Shown here: one piece after another, positions 23,789 to 32,847 of the stretch | How the letters are laid out: the number at the start of each line of letters is the position of its first letter | How positions within the stretch are numbered: the stretch's first letter is position 1 | Source of the DNA: an uncultured Pelagibacteraceae bacterium | GTDB taxonomy: Bacteria > Pseudomonadota > Alphaproteobacteria > Pelagibacterales > Pelagibacteraceae | Reading direction: 5' to 3' | DNA: 59,163 nucleotides | Assembly (NCBI GenBank): GCA_902591045.1 | Contig: CACIZC010000007.1 | Span: forward strand, 1 to 59,163 | Position numbers and translations under genes: made by a program | The notes under the pieces: model-generated | Databases searched by the model: none | Seen by the model: only the letters and a program-made list of their open reading frames with translations | Told to the model about the DNA's origin: nothing

Positions 23789-24421
23789 TTATGTAAATAA
23801 CATTAATCCAAACAATACTAACCAAACGACCAGTAAAAAATGCCAGTAAATTGCACAAAGCTCTATACTATGTTTTACATCTTCTGCTTTAGAATTTTTG
23901 CTTAAAAATTTTGATGTTGTTCTTCCCCAAAAATATAAGCCTCCTATCAAGTGTAAACCATGAAGCGTAGTAAAAAGATAGAAAAATGCATTTGCCACAT
24001 TAGTTGTTGCATAATAACCAGAGCTCATAAGCTGGTACCATGCCAATAACTGACCAATTAAAAAAGAATAAGCGAGAAAGCCAACAAGATATAATCCATT
24101 TTTTGTTTTATCGTTTTTATTTTTATCTGAAGCTAATTTAGTGAAATGAAAGATTAAACTACCTAAAATAATAACTCCCGTATTCAGCCAAAGCAACCAT
24201 GGTTCTGGCATGGTTCTCCAGTCATGAACCAACATTCTGTCGGAATAAGCAACAATAAATAATGAAAATATAACTGTGCTAACAACCATTATGGTTCTTA
24301 GTCCAACTTTATATTTGCTTAAATTTAAGGTTCGTCCTTGGTGTTTGTTATCAATTTCAATTTGATCCTTCTCCCAAGGTTTTTCAAATAACGATTCTAT
24401 AATCCCTTTTGATTTGCTCAC
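23789..24421 (-). CDS. Cytochrome c oxidase subunit III, first copy (CoxO-like)
   Basis: A 210-residue subunit III homologue with about five membrane helices after a charged N-terminal 35 residues. The conserved motifs are FYLFTTLHGLHLIGGLYFW near residue 147 and ELCAIYWHFLLVVWLVLFG at the end, matching the same two helices in the downstream copy. Between helices there is a linker rich in Lys and Asn. It overlaps the coxA stop by 4 nt (ATGA). The two III-type proteins may occupy one site each in the complex; this is not known from the sequence. Confidence 0.86.
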   Translation of the reverse strand: MSKSKGIIESLFEKPWEKDQIEIDNKHQGRTLNLSKYKVGLRTIMVVSTVIFSLFIVAYSDRMLVHDWRTMPEPWLLWLNTGVIILGSLIFHFTKLASDKNKNDKTKNGLYLVGFLAYSFLIGQLLAWYQLMSSGYYATTNVANAFFYLFTTLHGLHLIGGLYFWGRTTSKFLSKNSKAEDVKHSIELCAIYWHFLLVVWLVLFGLMLFT

Positions 24422-26247
24422 GTTTTTTCAACTTTCGCTCCTATTACTTCGCTTGGCGGAACATTTTGAGGGATGTAATCCTCTTTAGCTCCAGGAACGC
24501 TATAATCATATGCCCAACGGTAAACTTTTGGAGTTTCTTTACCCCAGTTACCATGCTCTGGTGGCATTTGAGGAGTATGCCATTCCAAAGAATTAGCTTT
24601 CCATGGGTTCTTTTCTGATTTCTTTCCTAAACGAGCACTAGTAATAATATTGTACAAAAAGACTAGCTGAGCTGCTCCAACTATTAAAGCTGCTATTGTT
24701 ATAAATTGATTTAAAACCAAAGTTGAAGTTTCAATATAAGGACTTTCATAAATTTCAAAGTATCTTCTAGGAACGCCTACAAAACCTTGGTAATGCATAG
24801 GAAAATAAATTGCGTAAGATCCAACAAAAGTTACCCAAAAATGAATTTTTCCTAGGGTCTCATTTAACATTCTCCCCGTAATCAATGGGTACCAGTGATA
24901 TATGGCTCCAAAAACTACTAATATCGGAGCAATACCCATTACCATGTGAAAGTGAGCAACAACAAAATAAGTGTCAGACAAAGGGACATCTACGGTTACA
25001 TTTCCTAAGAACAATCCGGTTAAACCCCCATTTAAGAATGTAACTATAAATGCCAAAGAAAATAACATAGGCAATGTTAATTGAATATTTGCTCTCCAAA
25101 GAGTTATGATCCAGTTATAAACTTTAAGTGCTGTTGGAACAGCTATAATCAAAGTCGTCGTTGCAAAAAAGAATCCAAACCAAGGGTTCATTCCACTAAC
25201 GTACATATGGTGAGCCCAAACGAAGAAACTTAGAGCTCCAATTCCTACTATTGCCCAAACCATCATTCTGTAACCAAATATATTTTTTCTAGCATGGACA
25301 GAAAGTAAATCGGATACAATTCCAAACGCAGGAAGAGCAACTATGTAAACTTCTGGGTGTCCAAAGAACCAGAAAAGATGTTGAAACAGTATGGGGCTTC
25401 CTCCATCATAAGATAATTTTTCTCCCATAGAAACCATGGCCGGCATGAAGAAACTTGTTCCCAACATACTATCAAGTGTCATCATTAAGCAACCAACTAA
25501 AAGTGCTGGAAACGCTAACAATGCAAGAACTGTTGCTGTAAATATCCCCCAAATCGTAAGAGGCATTCTCATTAAAGTCATTCCTCTTGCTCTAAGTTGC
25601 AAAACAGTAATTATGTAATTAAGACCGCCCATAGTGAAACCCGCAACAAATAAAATTAATGATATCAACATTAATATAATTCCCATATTGCTTCCCGGTG
25701 TACCTGCGGTTATGGCTTGAGGTGGATATAAAGTCCAGCCAGCACCGGTTGGGCCACCTGGAACAAAAAAACTAGCAAGCAAAACTAAAACAGCAACAAC
25801 AAAAGCCCAATAACTGAGCATATTTACATATGGAAAAGCCATATCCCTGGAACCGCACATCAGAGGAATTAATAAATTTCCAAAGCCACCTAAAAATAAA
25901 GCGGTCAATAAATAAATTACCATGATCATCCCATGCATAGTAACAAATTGATAATAAGCAGCTGGTTCTAACAAACCTAAACCCGGAAAGGCCAACTGAA
26001 TTCTCATTAGCCAAGATAATACCAAACCTAAAAGTCCTGTTCCTATTGCTGTTAAGGCGTATTGAATTCCAATATATTTTGCATCTTGTGAAAAAACATA
26101 GGTTGTCCACCAGCTATGCGAATGATAAAGATCCTGATCTGGTAACTCTGCCTCAGGAACCGCATCAATATCTGACGCACCAACGGATGATGCATCAGCA
26201 GTATAATCTGATTTTGCCTCTAATTTATGTTCATGTTCATCTGACAT
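24418..26247 (-). CDS. coxA: Cytochrome c oxidase subunit I
   Basis: A 609-residue catalytic subunit that holds heme a, heme a3 and CuB. The heme a ligand is in FVTMHGMIMVIYL, the cross-linked His-Tyr and the D-channel Glu in FFGHPEVYIVALPAFG, the CuB His pair in VWAHHMYVSG, the K-channel Lys in VPTALKVYNWI, and the heme ligands in VVAHFHMVMG. The D-channel Asp is present in GSRDMAFPY, so this is a type A proton-pumping oxidase. It has a hydrophilic N-terminal extension of about 40 residues and a C-terminal tail with YDYSVPGAKEDYIPQNVP, which I associate with the CoxN branch. It overlaps the next gene by 4 nt. Confidence 0.97.
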   Translation of the reverse strand: MSDEHEHKLEAKSDYTADASSVGASDIDAVPEAELPDQDLYHSHSWWTTYVFSQDAKYIGIQYALTAIGTGLLGLVLSWLMRIQLAFPGLGLLEPAAYYQFVTMHGMIMVIYLLTALFLGGFGNLLIPLMCGSRDMAFPYVNMLSYWAFVVAVLVLLASFFVPGGPTGAGWTLYPPQAITAGTPGSNMGIILMLISLILFVAGFTMGGLNYIITVLQLRARGMTLMRMPLTIWGIFTATVLALLAFPALLVGCLMMTLDSMLGTSFFMPAMVSMGEKLSYDGGSPILFQHLFWFFGHPEVYIVALPAFGIVSDLLSVHARKNIFGYRMMVWAIVGIGALSFFVWAHHMYVSGMNPWFGFFFATTTLIIAVPTALKVYNWIITLWRANIQLTLPMLFSLAFIVTFLNGGLTGLFLGNVTVDVPLSDTYFVVAHFHMVMGIAPILVVFGAIYHWYPLITGRMLNETLGKIHFWVTFVGSYAIYFPMHYQGFVGVPRRYFEIYESPYIETSTLVLNQFITIAALIVGAAQLVFLYNIITSARLGKKSEKNPWKANSLEWHTPQMPPEHGNWGKETPKVYRWAYDYSVPGAKEDYIPQNVPPSEVIGAKVEKT

Positions 26248-26268
26248 TTTTTTTATCCTTTATATAAT

Positions 26269-27111
26269 TCATTTATTACTTTTTGCTAGTTGTAAATTCT
26301 TATTTTTTTTATTTTGTACCAACATTTTTTCAAAAGTTATTTGTTTTGCTTCCCATTTTTTATAATCTTGTTCTTTATCCACTATAACACGTCCACGCAT
26401 TGCATAATGTCCGGAACCACAGTATTCAGCACAGAGAACTTCATAATCTCCTGTTTTGGTTGGGGTAATCCAATAATAAGTGATTATTCCCGGAACCATG
26501 TCCATCTTCCCTCTAAATTGAGGAACATAAAAATTGTGTAGAACATCAATTGTTCTCAACTCAAACTTAACTGATCGATCTAATAAAAGATGAAGTTCGT
26601 CTCCATCGACTAGACGATCATCTTTTCCATTGGGATCCTCTAAAATTAAACCAAAAGGATTTTCGTCACTAATATATCTAATGTCTGTTTTTCCCAAAAC
26701 TCCATCATCACCAGGCAGCCTATATTTCCATCCCCATTGATATGCAAAAACTTCTACCTTGTAAGCATTTTCGGGAACCGTCACATAATTATTCCAGACC
26801 ACCAACCCTGGTGCTAGTAATGCGGCTACACCCAAAGTAGTTATCCAGGTTAGTCTCTTCTCTAACTTATTGTCCTCTGGTTTGTATTCTGCAATTCTAT
26901 CTTTTCTGTAAGCGAACTTCCAAACACAGTATGAAACAAATAAACATATAACTACAAAAACAAAACCAGTTATCCAAAAAGTTAGGATTATCGTGTCGTC
27001 CATTCCTCCCCAATTAGACGCAACCTCAGTCCACCACCAGGGCGACCAAAAGTGAAATACTACTGATCCAACTGTTATTAATAAAAAAGCTACTGCTACT
27101 GTTACTGGCAT
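26269..27111 (-). CDS. coxB: Cytochrome c oxidase subunit II
   Basis: A 280-residue subunit with two N-terminal helices and a periplasmic cupredoxin domain that accepts electrons from cytochrome c. The CuA site is complete: the His in TIDVLHNFYVPQFRGKMD, then CAEYCGSGHYAMRG with two Cys, the Glu carbonyl position, His and Met. The aromatic patch for electron entry is FAYQWGWKYR. There is no fused cytochrome c domain, so this is an aa3-type, not caa3-type, oxidase. It follows an 86-aa membrane protein and precedes coxA by 21 nt. Confidence 0.96.
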   Translation of the reverse strand: MPVTVAVAFLLITVGSVVFHFWSPWWWTEVASNWGGMDDTIILTFWITGFVFVVICLFVSYCVWKFAYRKDRIAEYKPEDNKLEKRLTWITTLGVAALLAPGLVVWNNYVTVPENAYKVEVFAYQWGWKYRLPGDDGVLGKTDIRYISDENPFGLILEDPNGKDDRLVDGDELHLLLDRSVKFELRTIDVLHNFYVPQFRGKMDMVPGIITYYWITPTKTGDYEVLCAEYCGSGHYAMRGRVIVDKEQDYKKWEAKQITFEKMLVQNKKNKNLQLAKSNK

Positions 27112-27117
27112 ATAATC

Positions 27118-27378
27118 CTACGCATTCTTTATAATAAAAACGGCAAATAAAATAATTCCTAAAACTAAAATATGATTTCCTAAATCAATCCAGCCTAACT
27201 TCTTATTTTTTGAATCCACTAAATCTTTCCATCTAAATGGAACGGCTTTTCTTTTAACGGCAATTTCAGCTTCATTTTCATTTTTCTCCAGTCTCAAAGA
27301 TACTGAAAAGAAAACAAAATAAATGAATAGAATCAAAAAAATGACTAATCCAAGAAGCAGTGCATAAGAAGTGCTCAT
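27118..27378 (-). CDS. Small two-helix membrane protein at the head of the cox operon
   Basis: An 86-residue protein with helices at about residues 5-25 and 66-83 separated by a charged loop (EKNENEAEIAVKRKAVPFRW). No family is recognised. It starts the oxidase operon, 6 nt before coxB, and follows a 96-nt spacer after rsmE in which the operon promoter should lie; I could not fix a promoter there. A structural or assembly role in the oxidase is inferred only from position. Confidence 0.7.
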   Translation of the reverse strand: MSTSYALLLGLVIFLILFIYFVFFSVSLRLEKNENEAEIAVKRKAVPFRWKDLVDSKNKKLGWIDLGNHILVLGIILFAVFIIKNA

Positions 27379-27474
27379 GCTTTGAATTTACTATATTAAA
27401 GCGCCTAATGCATGTTTAATAAGTTTTTGCGACACTTTTGCATGGGCAAATTTTCCTTAAATTTAAAGGGTAAA

Positions 27475-28194
27475 TTACTTAAAATTTAAATTGTGACTTA
27501 AAATTGTGGTTGCAGCAATCGCTGCTGTCTCGGCACGTAAAAGATTCTTAGCGAGAGAAATAGAAACAGTTTTTTTATGATTAAGTATCAATTGTCTTTC
27601 ATTTTCTGAAAAATCTCCTTCTGGTCCAATTAAAATACAAGCAGGGCTTTTTTTTGATGAAACATTTTTTAAATTACTAGAATCGCAATTGATGTCACAA
27701 AAAATAAGATTTCCATTTTCTGGGAAGCTTTTTAAAAAACTCTCTAAATTTTGAATTTTTAAAATTTCAGGAACTGAAATTCTATTGGATTGTTCGCTTG
27801 CTTCAGTAACAATTTTTTTTGCTCTTTCAATATTAATTTCCCTAACCACACTTCTTTCACACAAAAGTGGAATATATTTTTGAATTCCAAGTTCTGTGGT
27901 TTTTTGGATCATCATGTCTTGTGGGATTTTTTTTATTGGTGAAAAAGCTAGCCACAAATTATTTTGTTCTTCTTGCGGTCTAGATAATTTTTCAACTTTA
28001 AATTCTGTTAGATCCTTACCGTGAACAAGGATACTTGCATCCCACTCGCCGTTGGAAGAGTTAAAGAGAGATATGGTGTCGCCTGGTTTTAGTCTTATAA
28101 CAGTTTTGGTATAGTGAGATTGGCTTTCTGAAAGTTTAGAAATAAGACCACTTTTTAATTCTTTAGGATAAAAAAGTCTTGCTTTTGAGGTCAT
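27475..28194 (-). CDS. rsmE: 16S rRNA m3U1498 methyltransferase
   Basis: A 239-residue SPOUT-family RNA methyltransferase that modifies U1498 of 16S rRNA. The knot motifs are near the C-terminus: ACILIGPEGDFSENERQLIL, then SISLAKNLLRAETAAIAATT, both diagnostic. An N-terminal PUA-like domain covers about residues 1-70. It is transcribed away from the adjacent oxidoreductase gene, from which it is separated by 21 nt. Confidence 0.95.
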   Translation of the reverse strand: MTSKARLFYPKELKSGLISKLSESQSHYTKTVIRLKPGDTISLFNSSNGEWDASILVHGKDLTEFKVEKLSRPQEEQNNLWLAFSPIKKIPQDMMIQKTTELGIQKYIPLLCERSVVREINIERAKKIVTEASEQSNRISVPEILKIQNLESFLKSFPENGNLIFCDINCDSSNLKNVSSKKSPACILIGPEGDFSENERQLILNHKKTVSISLAKNLLRAETAAIAATTILSHNLNFK

Positions 28195-28215
28195 GAAGAA
28201 TTTATATAAGTTAGA

Positions 28216-29196
28216 ATGGCAAAATCAATTATTATTAACAAGCACGGTGGCCCAGAAGTTTTAGAGCTGGTAGATAGTAAAGTTGGTGCTCCTGGCCCAA
28301 GACATATTAGAATTAAAAATATAGCTATTGGATTAAATTTTATTGACACTTATCACAGAAGCGGTCTTTACCCTTTGAAGCTGCCTTGCGGTTTAGGAAT
28401 GGAAGGCGCAGGAGTTGTTGAGGAGGTTGGACCTGAAGTAAAAAACTTAGCTAGAGGTGATAATATAGCTTATGCATCTCCACCTTTAGGTTCGTATTCA
28501 GATGAAAGAATTATACCAGAAAGAATTGCTGTTAAAATACCAGAAGGCATAACTCACAAAGTTGCAGCTAGCATTATGACAAAAGGTTTAACCGTACATT
28601 ATCTTTTGTACAAAACTTATAAAGTCAGTGCAGGTGAAACAGTTTTGTTTCACGCAGCAGCGGGTGGTGTTGGGCAAATTTTTTGTCAGTGGGCAAAAAG
28701 CCTGGGTTGCAAGGTGATTGGCACCGTTGGATCGGATAGTAAAATTGATATCGCAAAAAAAAATGGGTGCGATTTTGTTATCAACTATAACAAAGAAAGT
28801 TTTGATAAAAAAGTTCTTGATATAACTGAGAATAAAGGAATTGGTGTTGTTTACGATGGTGTGGGAAAAGACACTTTTGAAAAATCTGTTAACTGTTTAA
28901 AACCAAGAGGAATGATGGTCTCTTTTGGAAATTCATCTGGAGCATTAAATCCCATAGATGTAAAAAAATATATAGCTCCAAAAAGTCTATTTTTTACAAG
29001 ACCAGGGCTTACACATTATACAGCAGAAAAAAATGAACTTGAAGAAGGATCTTCTTTACTTTTTGAAAAAATAAAATTTGGTAAAATAAAAATAAAAATT
29101 TTTAAGGAATATGCGTTATCGGATTCAAGAAAAGCTCACGAAGACCTTGCGGCAAGAAAAATTATTGGTCCAGCCTTATTAATACCAAATGAATAA
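28216..29196 (+). CDS. NADPH:quinone oxidoreductase, zinc-free MDR family
   Basis: A 326-residue medium-chain dehydrogenase of the quinone oxidoreductase group. The N-terminal domain has LGMEGAGVVEEVGPEV near residue 60, and the nucleotide-binding motif is AAGGVGQIFCQWAKSLGCKV near residue 150. The cysteines of the structural zinc site of alcohol dehydrogenases are absent, as usual for QOR. It should reduce quinones or enones with NADPH. Its stop overlaps the start of the DUF1289 gene by 8 nt. Confidence 0.9.
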   Translation: MAKSIIINKHGGPEVLELVDSKVGAPGPRHIRIKNIAIGLNFIDTYHRSGLYPLKLPCGLGMEGAGVVEEVGPEVKNLARGDNIAYASPPLGSYSDERIIPERIAVKIPEGITHKVAASIMTKGLTVHYLLYKTYKVSAGETVLFHAAAGGVGQIFCQWAKSLGCKVIGTVGSDSKIDIAKKNGCDFVINYNKESFDKKVLDITENKGIGVVYDGVGKDTFEKSVNCLKPRGMMVSFGNSSGALNPIDVKKYIAPKSLFFTRPGLTHYTAEKNELEEGSSLLFEKIKFGKIKIKIFKEYALSDSRKAHEDLAARKIIGPALLIPNE

Positions 29197-29440
29197 TCCT
29201 GAAACCAATAATATAGTAAGTCCTTGTATAAGCATTTGTAAAAATGATGAGGAAACAGGTTTTTGTTATGGTTGTGCTAGAACAAATGAGGAAAAAAAAA
29301 TCTGGAAAAAAGCAGACACAAGTAATGAATGGAAAAAAGAAAATTTAGGTTCTATTGAACTTAGAATGAGCGAATCACAACTTAAAACTTTTAAGGATTC
29401 ATATCGCGCTAAAATTTTAAAGAAAAAGCCACAAAATTAA
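29189..29440 (+). CDS. DUF1289 small cysteine-rich protein
   Basis: An 83-residue protein with the DUF1289 pattern: SPCISICKNDEETGFCYGCARTNEE places four cysteines in the order C-x3-C-x8-C-x2-C, followed by a Trp in KKIWKKA. The cysteines may bind a metal or an iron-sulfur cluster; function is unknown. It overlaps the oxidoreductase gene by 8 nt. Its 3' end overlaps the convergent two-helix membrane protein gene by 24 nt. Confidence 0.82.
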   Translation: MNNPETNNIVSPCISICKNDEETGFCYGCARTNEEKKIWKKADTSNEWKKENLGSIELRMSESQLKTFKDSYRAKILKKKPQN

Positions 29441-29608
29441 TCCTACAAGAGCCAATATAATTATTAAAATTCGAACTCCAAAAAGATATCTGGTAAGATT
29501 TTTTGAATCCTCAATATCTTTTTTTTTTCCAGCCCCCAGTCTAATAACAAAATAAAAAGCAATTAATAAGACCAATATAACTACAAGTATAATTGGTTTG
29601 CTAAACAT
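29417..29608 (-). CDS. Small protein with two membrane helices
   Basis: A 63-residue protein with helices at about residues 4-23 and 44-62 and a basic loop (GAGKKKDIEDSKN) between them. It is the last of three consecutive small membrane-protein genes on this strand (DUF2721, a 50-aa gene, then this one). The 2-nt gap to the 50-aa gene speaks for one transcript. No family is confidently recognised. Its 3' end overlaps the DUF1289 gene by 24 nt. Confidence 0.65.
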   Translation of the reverse strand: MFSKPIILVVILVLLIAFYFVIRLGAGKKKDIEDSKNLTRYLFGVRILIIILALVGLILWLFL

Positions 29609-29610
29609 AG

Positions 29611-29763
29611 TTAATAAGGATCCTCCGTGGTAATTTTATTTTTCCCCTCTTCTACCGAATTTGCCTTCGAGGTCATAATAATAGGTAAAAATAAACCCAG
29701 AGCATACAAAAGAATTATAACAATTGATGCAATTATAAAGGCTCTAATAGCATTAATTTTCAT
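29611..29763 (-). CDS. 50-residue single-helix membrane protein
   Basis: Translated by hand. It begins MKINAIRAFIIASIVIILLY, with one hydrophobic helix to about residue 30 (through ALGLFLPIIM), and ends in a soluble tail of about 20 residues with ANSVEEGKNKITTEDPY. It lies 5 nt after the stop of the DUF2721 gene and 2 nt before the next start, so it fills the gap exactly. Family unknown. It is too short for common ORF length cut-offs, which probably explains why such genes are missed. Confidence 0.65.
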   Translation of the reverse strand: MKINAIRAFIIASIVIILLYALGLFLPIIMTSKANSVEEGKNKITTEDPY

Positions 29764-29768
29764 AAAAA

Positions 29769-30176
29769 TTATTTCTCATCATCTATTTTCATATCTGACA
29801 AATGAAGAGATAATGCCTTAGTTGAAACAACAATCTCCCAAAGAAAAAATAATATAGAAAAAATCATAAAAAGGCAGCAAAGACCAAAAAGTAATCTTGC
29901 TGCAAAAACTTGTCCTAAATATAGACCAAATATTGTTGTCATGTTTAAAAGAAAGCCAATTCCTGCTAGCCCAATAGCATATTTCAAATTTATACTTCTT
30001 CTGCTCAAATTTTTAAGTTGTTTTTTCCATTCAGGTGGTATGTGTTTTTCAAAAACGTATTCATCGTGTAGCTTTCTTACTAGTGCGCTTAGAGTATGAA
30101 ATCTATTGCTATATACACCCATAATAAGAGCTATAGCCGGAAACATTAATGCTGCTACTGTGTAGTCTATATTCAT
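29769..30176 (-). CDS. DUF2721 family membrane protein
   Basis: A 135-residue membrane protein with an N-terminal helix (AALMFPAIALIMGVYSNRF), a basic middle segment and two more helices towards the end. The pattern NRFHTLSALVRKLHDEY is the conserved core of DUF2721 proteins, whose function is unknown. It is divergent from ubiA, with 52 nt between the start codons, and heads a row of three small membrane-protein genes. Confidence 0.78.
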   Translation of the reverse strand: MNIDYTVAALMFPAIALIMGVYSNRFHTLSALVRKLHDEYVFEKHIPPEWKKQLKNLSRRSINLKYAIGLAGIGFLLNMTTIFGLYLGQVFAARLLFGLCCLFMIFSILFFLWEIVVSTKALSLHLSDMKIDDEK

Positions 30177-30228
30177 ATCGAATCAAATTGATTATGTATT
30201 TAGTGTTTGATATTTACAATACCTAATA

Positions 30229-31098
30229 ATGTCAGTACATGTTAAAAACTTCATCAATGTCACAAGATTAAATAAACCTATTGGTTTTCTATTGCTTTTT
30301 TGGCCATGTGCTTGGGGTTTGTCTCTCGCAAATTATTTTCATAAGGATTTTAACATATTTCTTTATTACATGTTCCTTTTCTTTTGTGGATCTATTTTAA
30401 TGAGAAGTGCAGGATGTATAGTAAATGATATTGTTGATGAAAAAATAGATAAAAAAGTTAGCAGAACAAAAACTAGACCTATAGCCTCGGGATCTTTGAA
30501 CAAAAATTTAGCATGGACTTATGTGTTGGTGCTCTGCTCTTTGGCATTTCTTGTTTTGATGCAATTCAATTTATTAACTATTTATTTAGGCGTGTTTTCG
30601 ATGATATTTGCATTTAGTTATCCATTCATGAAACGTTTTACATACTGGCCTCAATTATTTTTAGGATTTACCTTCAACTGGGGAATCATCATGGCTTGGG
30701 CAGCTATGACAAATAATATCACTTATTTGCCCATACTCCTTTATATAGGAGCCATATTTTGGACACTCGGCTATGACACCATATACGGGTTACAAGACTT
30801 ATCAGACGATGAAGTAATAGGAGTTAAGTCAACAGGAATAAAATTTAAAAAAAATCTTAAATTATTTGTAGGAAGTTGTTATTTTGTGAGTTCAATTTTA
30901 ATAATTTTTGTGATGACTGTATTAGAGTTAAATTATCTTATATTTTTTCTAATATTATTTGTACTTAGTTTGTTTTATCAAATAAAAATTTTTAATATCA
31001 ACAAAGCCTCGGATTGCTTGAGGGCATTTAAAATAAATAACCTGTCTGGTCTTGCTGTCTTTTTGGCTTTTTTTTTAACAACTTATAATAATCAATGA
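30229..31098 (+). CDS. ubiA: 4-hydroxybenzoate polyprenyltransferase
   Basis: A 289-residue membrane enzyme that attaches the isoprenoid tail to 4-hydroxybenzoate in ubiquinone synthesis. The first Asp-rich motif is CIVNDIVDEKIDKKVSRTKT near residue 64 and the second GYDTIYGLQDLSDDEVIGVK near residue 182. About eight or nine helices, normal length. Its stop overlaps the start of the ABC transporter gene by 4 nt (ATGA), so it heads the lipid A transcript. Confidence 0.95.
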   Translation: MSVHVKNFINVTRLNKPIGFLLLFWPCAWGLSLANYFHKDFNIFLYYMFLFFCGSILMRSAGCIVNDIVDEKIDKKVSRTKTRPIASGSLNKNLAWTYVLVLCSLAFLVLMQFNLLTIYLGVFSMIFAFSYPFMKRFTYWPQLFLGFTFNWGIIMAWAAMTNNITYLPILLYIGAIFWTLGYDTIYGLQDLSDDEVIGVKSTGIKFKKNLKLFVGSCYFVSSILIIFVMTVLELNYLIFFLILFVLSLFYQIKIFNINKASDCLRAFKINNLSGLAVFLAFFLTTYNNQ

Positions 31099-32840
31099 AA
31101 ATAGATCAGGTTATTTTTTACATAAAAAGAATTTATAGAAATTATATTAAACAATACTTTAATAAAATTATAATATCATTGATTTTATCTTTAACTGTTG
31201 CGGGTACAACCTCGGCAACGGCCTGGTTATTAGATCCAGCAGTTAAAAAAATATTTATTGACCAAGATAAAACCTATGCTTTGATCATTCCATTTTTAAT
31301 TGTGATTGTGTTCTCTTTAAAAGGTGGATCATTATATTTAGCTAGATCAATTACTTTAGTTATTGGTCATAGAATTCAACAACAAATCAGAACGCAAATG
31401 GCTGGTAATGTTTTGTTGTCAGATACACAAACTTTAGAATCAAAACACACTGGAAAATATGTTTCTCATTTTTTATATGACGTAGGACTTATTTACAATT
31501 TGGTAAGCTCTGGGCTTTTAAATTTAATGAAAGACAGTTTTACTTTGATTGGTCTAGTAATTCTAATGTTTTACCAAAACTGGAAGTTGGCATTGTTTGC
31601 AATAATTATGATGCCACTTGCTGCTTTTTTTGCAAAATCACTAGGTAAAAGAATGGGTAAAGCAACAACGCAAAGTTCTCTTGCTTCAGGAAACTTTTCA
31701 ACTTTGCTGTCTGAGATATTAAGAGGAGCAAAGATTATTAAGATTTATCAAAGGGAAGAAAGTGAAAAAGATAAAGCTGCAGAATCGTTAAAAATTCTTA
31801 CAGATAGAGAGATAAAAATTGGTAAAATTATCATAAGAGCAACTCCTGTTATGGAGGTTTTGACTGGATTAATGATAGCTGGATTTATTTATTTTTCAGG
31901 ATTTTTGATTGCCAAAGGAGAGATTGGTGTAAACAATTTTTTTTCATTTTTAGCCGCAATGATGTTGTCTTATCAACCAGTTAGATCCTTAGCTACATTA
32001 AATATGGCGGTATATCAGGCTGCGGCTGCGGCAGAACGAATTTTTGGTCTATTGGACAGGGAGAATAAAATTAAAAATAATCCTAGTCTGCCGAATATTG
32101 CGATCTCAAATTCAAATATAAATTTTAAGAATATAAGTTTCCAATATGATGCTGGAAATGAAAATGCAATTAAAAATATAGATTTAAATATAAAAGGTAA
32201 CAAAATAACCGCCCTCGTAGGACATAGTGGCGCTGGTAAAAGTACAATTTTAAATCTTATACCAAGATTCTATTCTCCACAAAGTGGAAAAATACTAATT
32301 GATGATCAAGATATTAGTCAGGTTTCCTTGATCTCTCTTAGAAAAAATATTTCTTTGGTCAGCCAAGACGTTATACTTTTTGATGACAGTATAAAAAATA
32401 ATGTTAGTTACGCTAAATTAGATGCTACAGATGATGAGGTTATAAATGCATGTAAGTTAGCTGCTGCTGACGAGTTTATTAGAGAATTACCAGAAAAATA
32501 TAATACGATCGTGGGAGAAAACGGGGTACGTCTGTCAGGAGGTCAAAAACAAAGAATATCGATTGCGAGAGCAATATTAAAAAATTCTCCGATAATTTTG
32601 CTAGATGAGGCTACTTCATCATTGGACGCTGAGTCTGAATCAAAAGTTCAAGATGCTATATTTAATCTAACAAAAAACAAAACTACACTTGTTATTGCGC
32701 ATAGATTTTCAACAATAAGCAAGGCTGACAACATTATATTGATGAGTCGTGGTAAAGTTATTGGAACAGGCGCTCACAACGAATTGCTAAAAAATTCAGC
32801 AGAATACAAAAATCTATACCAAAAACAAATTCTTAATTAG
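31095..32840 (+). CDS. MsbA-like ABC transporter (lipid A flippase type)
   Basis: A 581-residue half-transporter with six membrane helices in the first 310 residues and one ATPase domain. Walker A is GHSGAGKST near residue 378, the signature is LSGGQKQRISIARAIL and Walker B ILLDEATSSLDAESE; the switch His is in LVIAHRFST. It should work as a homodimer. Location between ubiA and the lipid A genes waaA, lpxK and lpxL supports MsbA, which flips lipid A-core across the inner membrane, though general lipid or drug exporters have the same motifs. Confidence 0.85.
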   Translation: MKIDQVIFYIKRIYRNYIKQYFNKIIISLILSLTVAGTTSATAWLLDPAVKKIFIDQDKTYALIIPFLIVIVFSLKGGSLYLARSITLVIGHRIQQQIRTQMAGNVLLSDTQTLESKHTGKYVSHFLYDVGLIYNLVSSGLLNLMKDSFTLIGLVILMFYQNWKLALFAIIMMPLAAFFAKSLGKRMGKATTQSSLASGNFSTLLSEILRGAKIIKIYQREESEKDKAAESLKILTDREIKIGKIIIRATPVMEVLTGLMIAGFIYFSGFLIAKGEIGVNNFFSFLAAMMLSYQPVRSLATLNMAVYQAAAAAERIFGLLDRENKIKNNPSLPNIAISNSNINFKNISFQYDAGNENAIKNIDLNIKGNKITALVGHSGAGKSTILNLIPRFYSPQSGKILIDDQDISQVSLISLRKNISLVSQDVILFDDSIKNNVSYAKLDATDDEVINACKLAAADEFIRELPEKYNTIVGENGVRLSGGQKQRISIARAILKNSPIILLDEATSSLDAESESKVQDAIFNLTKNKTTLVIAHRFSTISKADNIILMSRGKVIGTGAHNELLKNSAEYKNLYQKQILN

Positions 32841-32847
32841 CTATTTT

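Noticed and set aside
29627-29821. 64-aa plus-strand frame
   Set aside because: It is the complement of the 50-aa membrane-protein gene and of the DUF2721 3' end, and has no good start signal.
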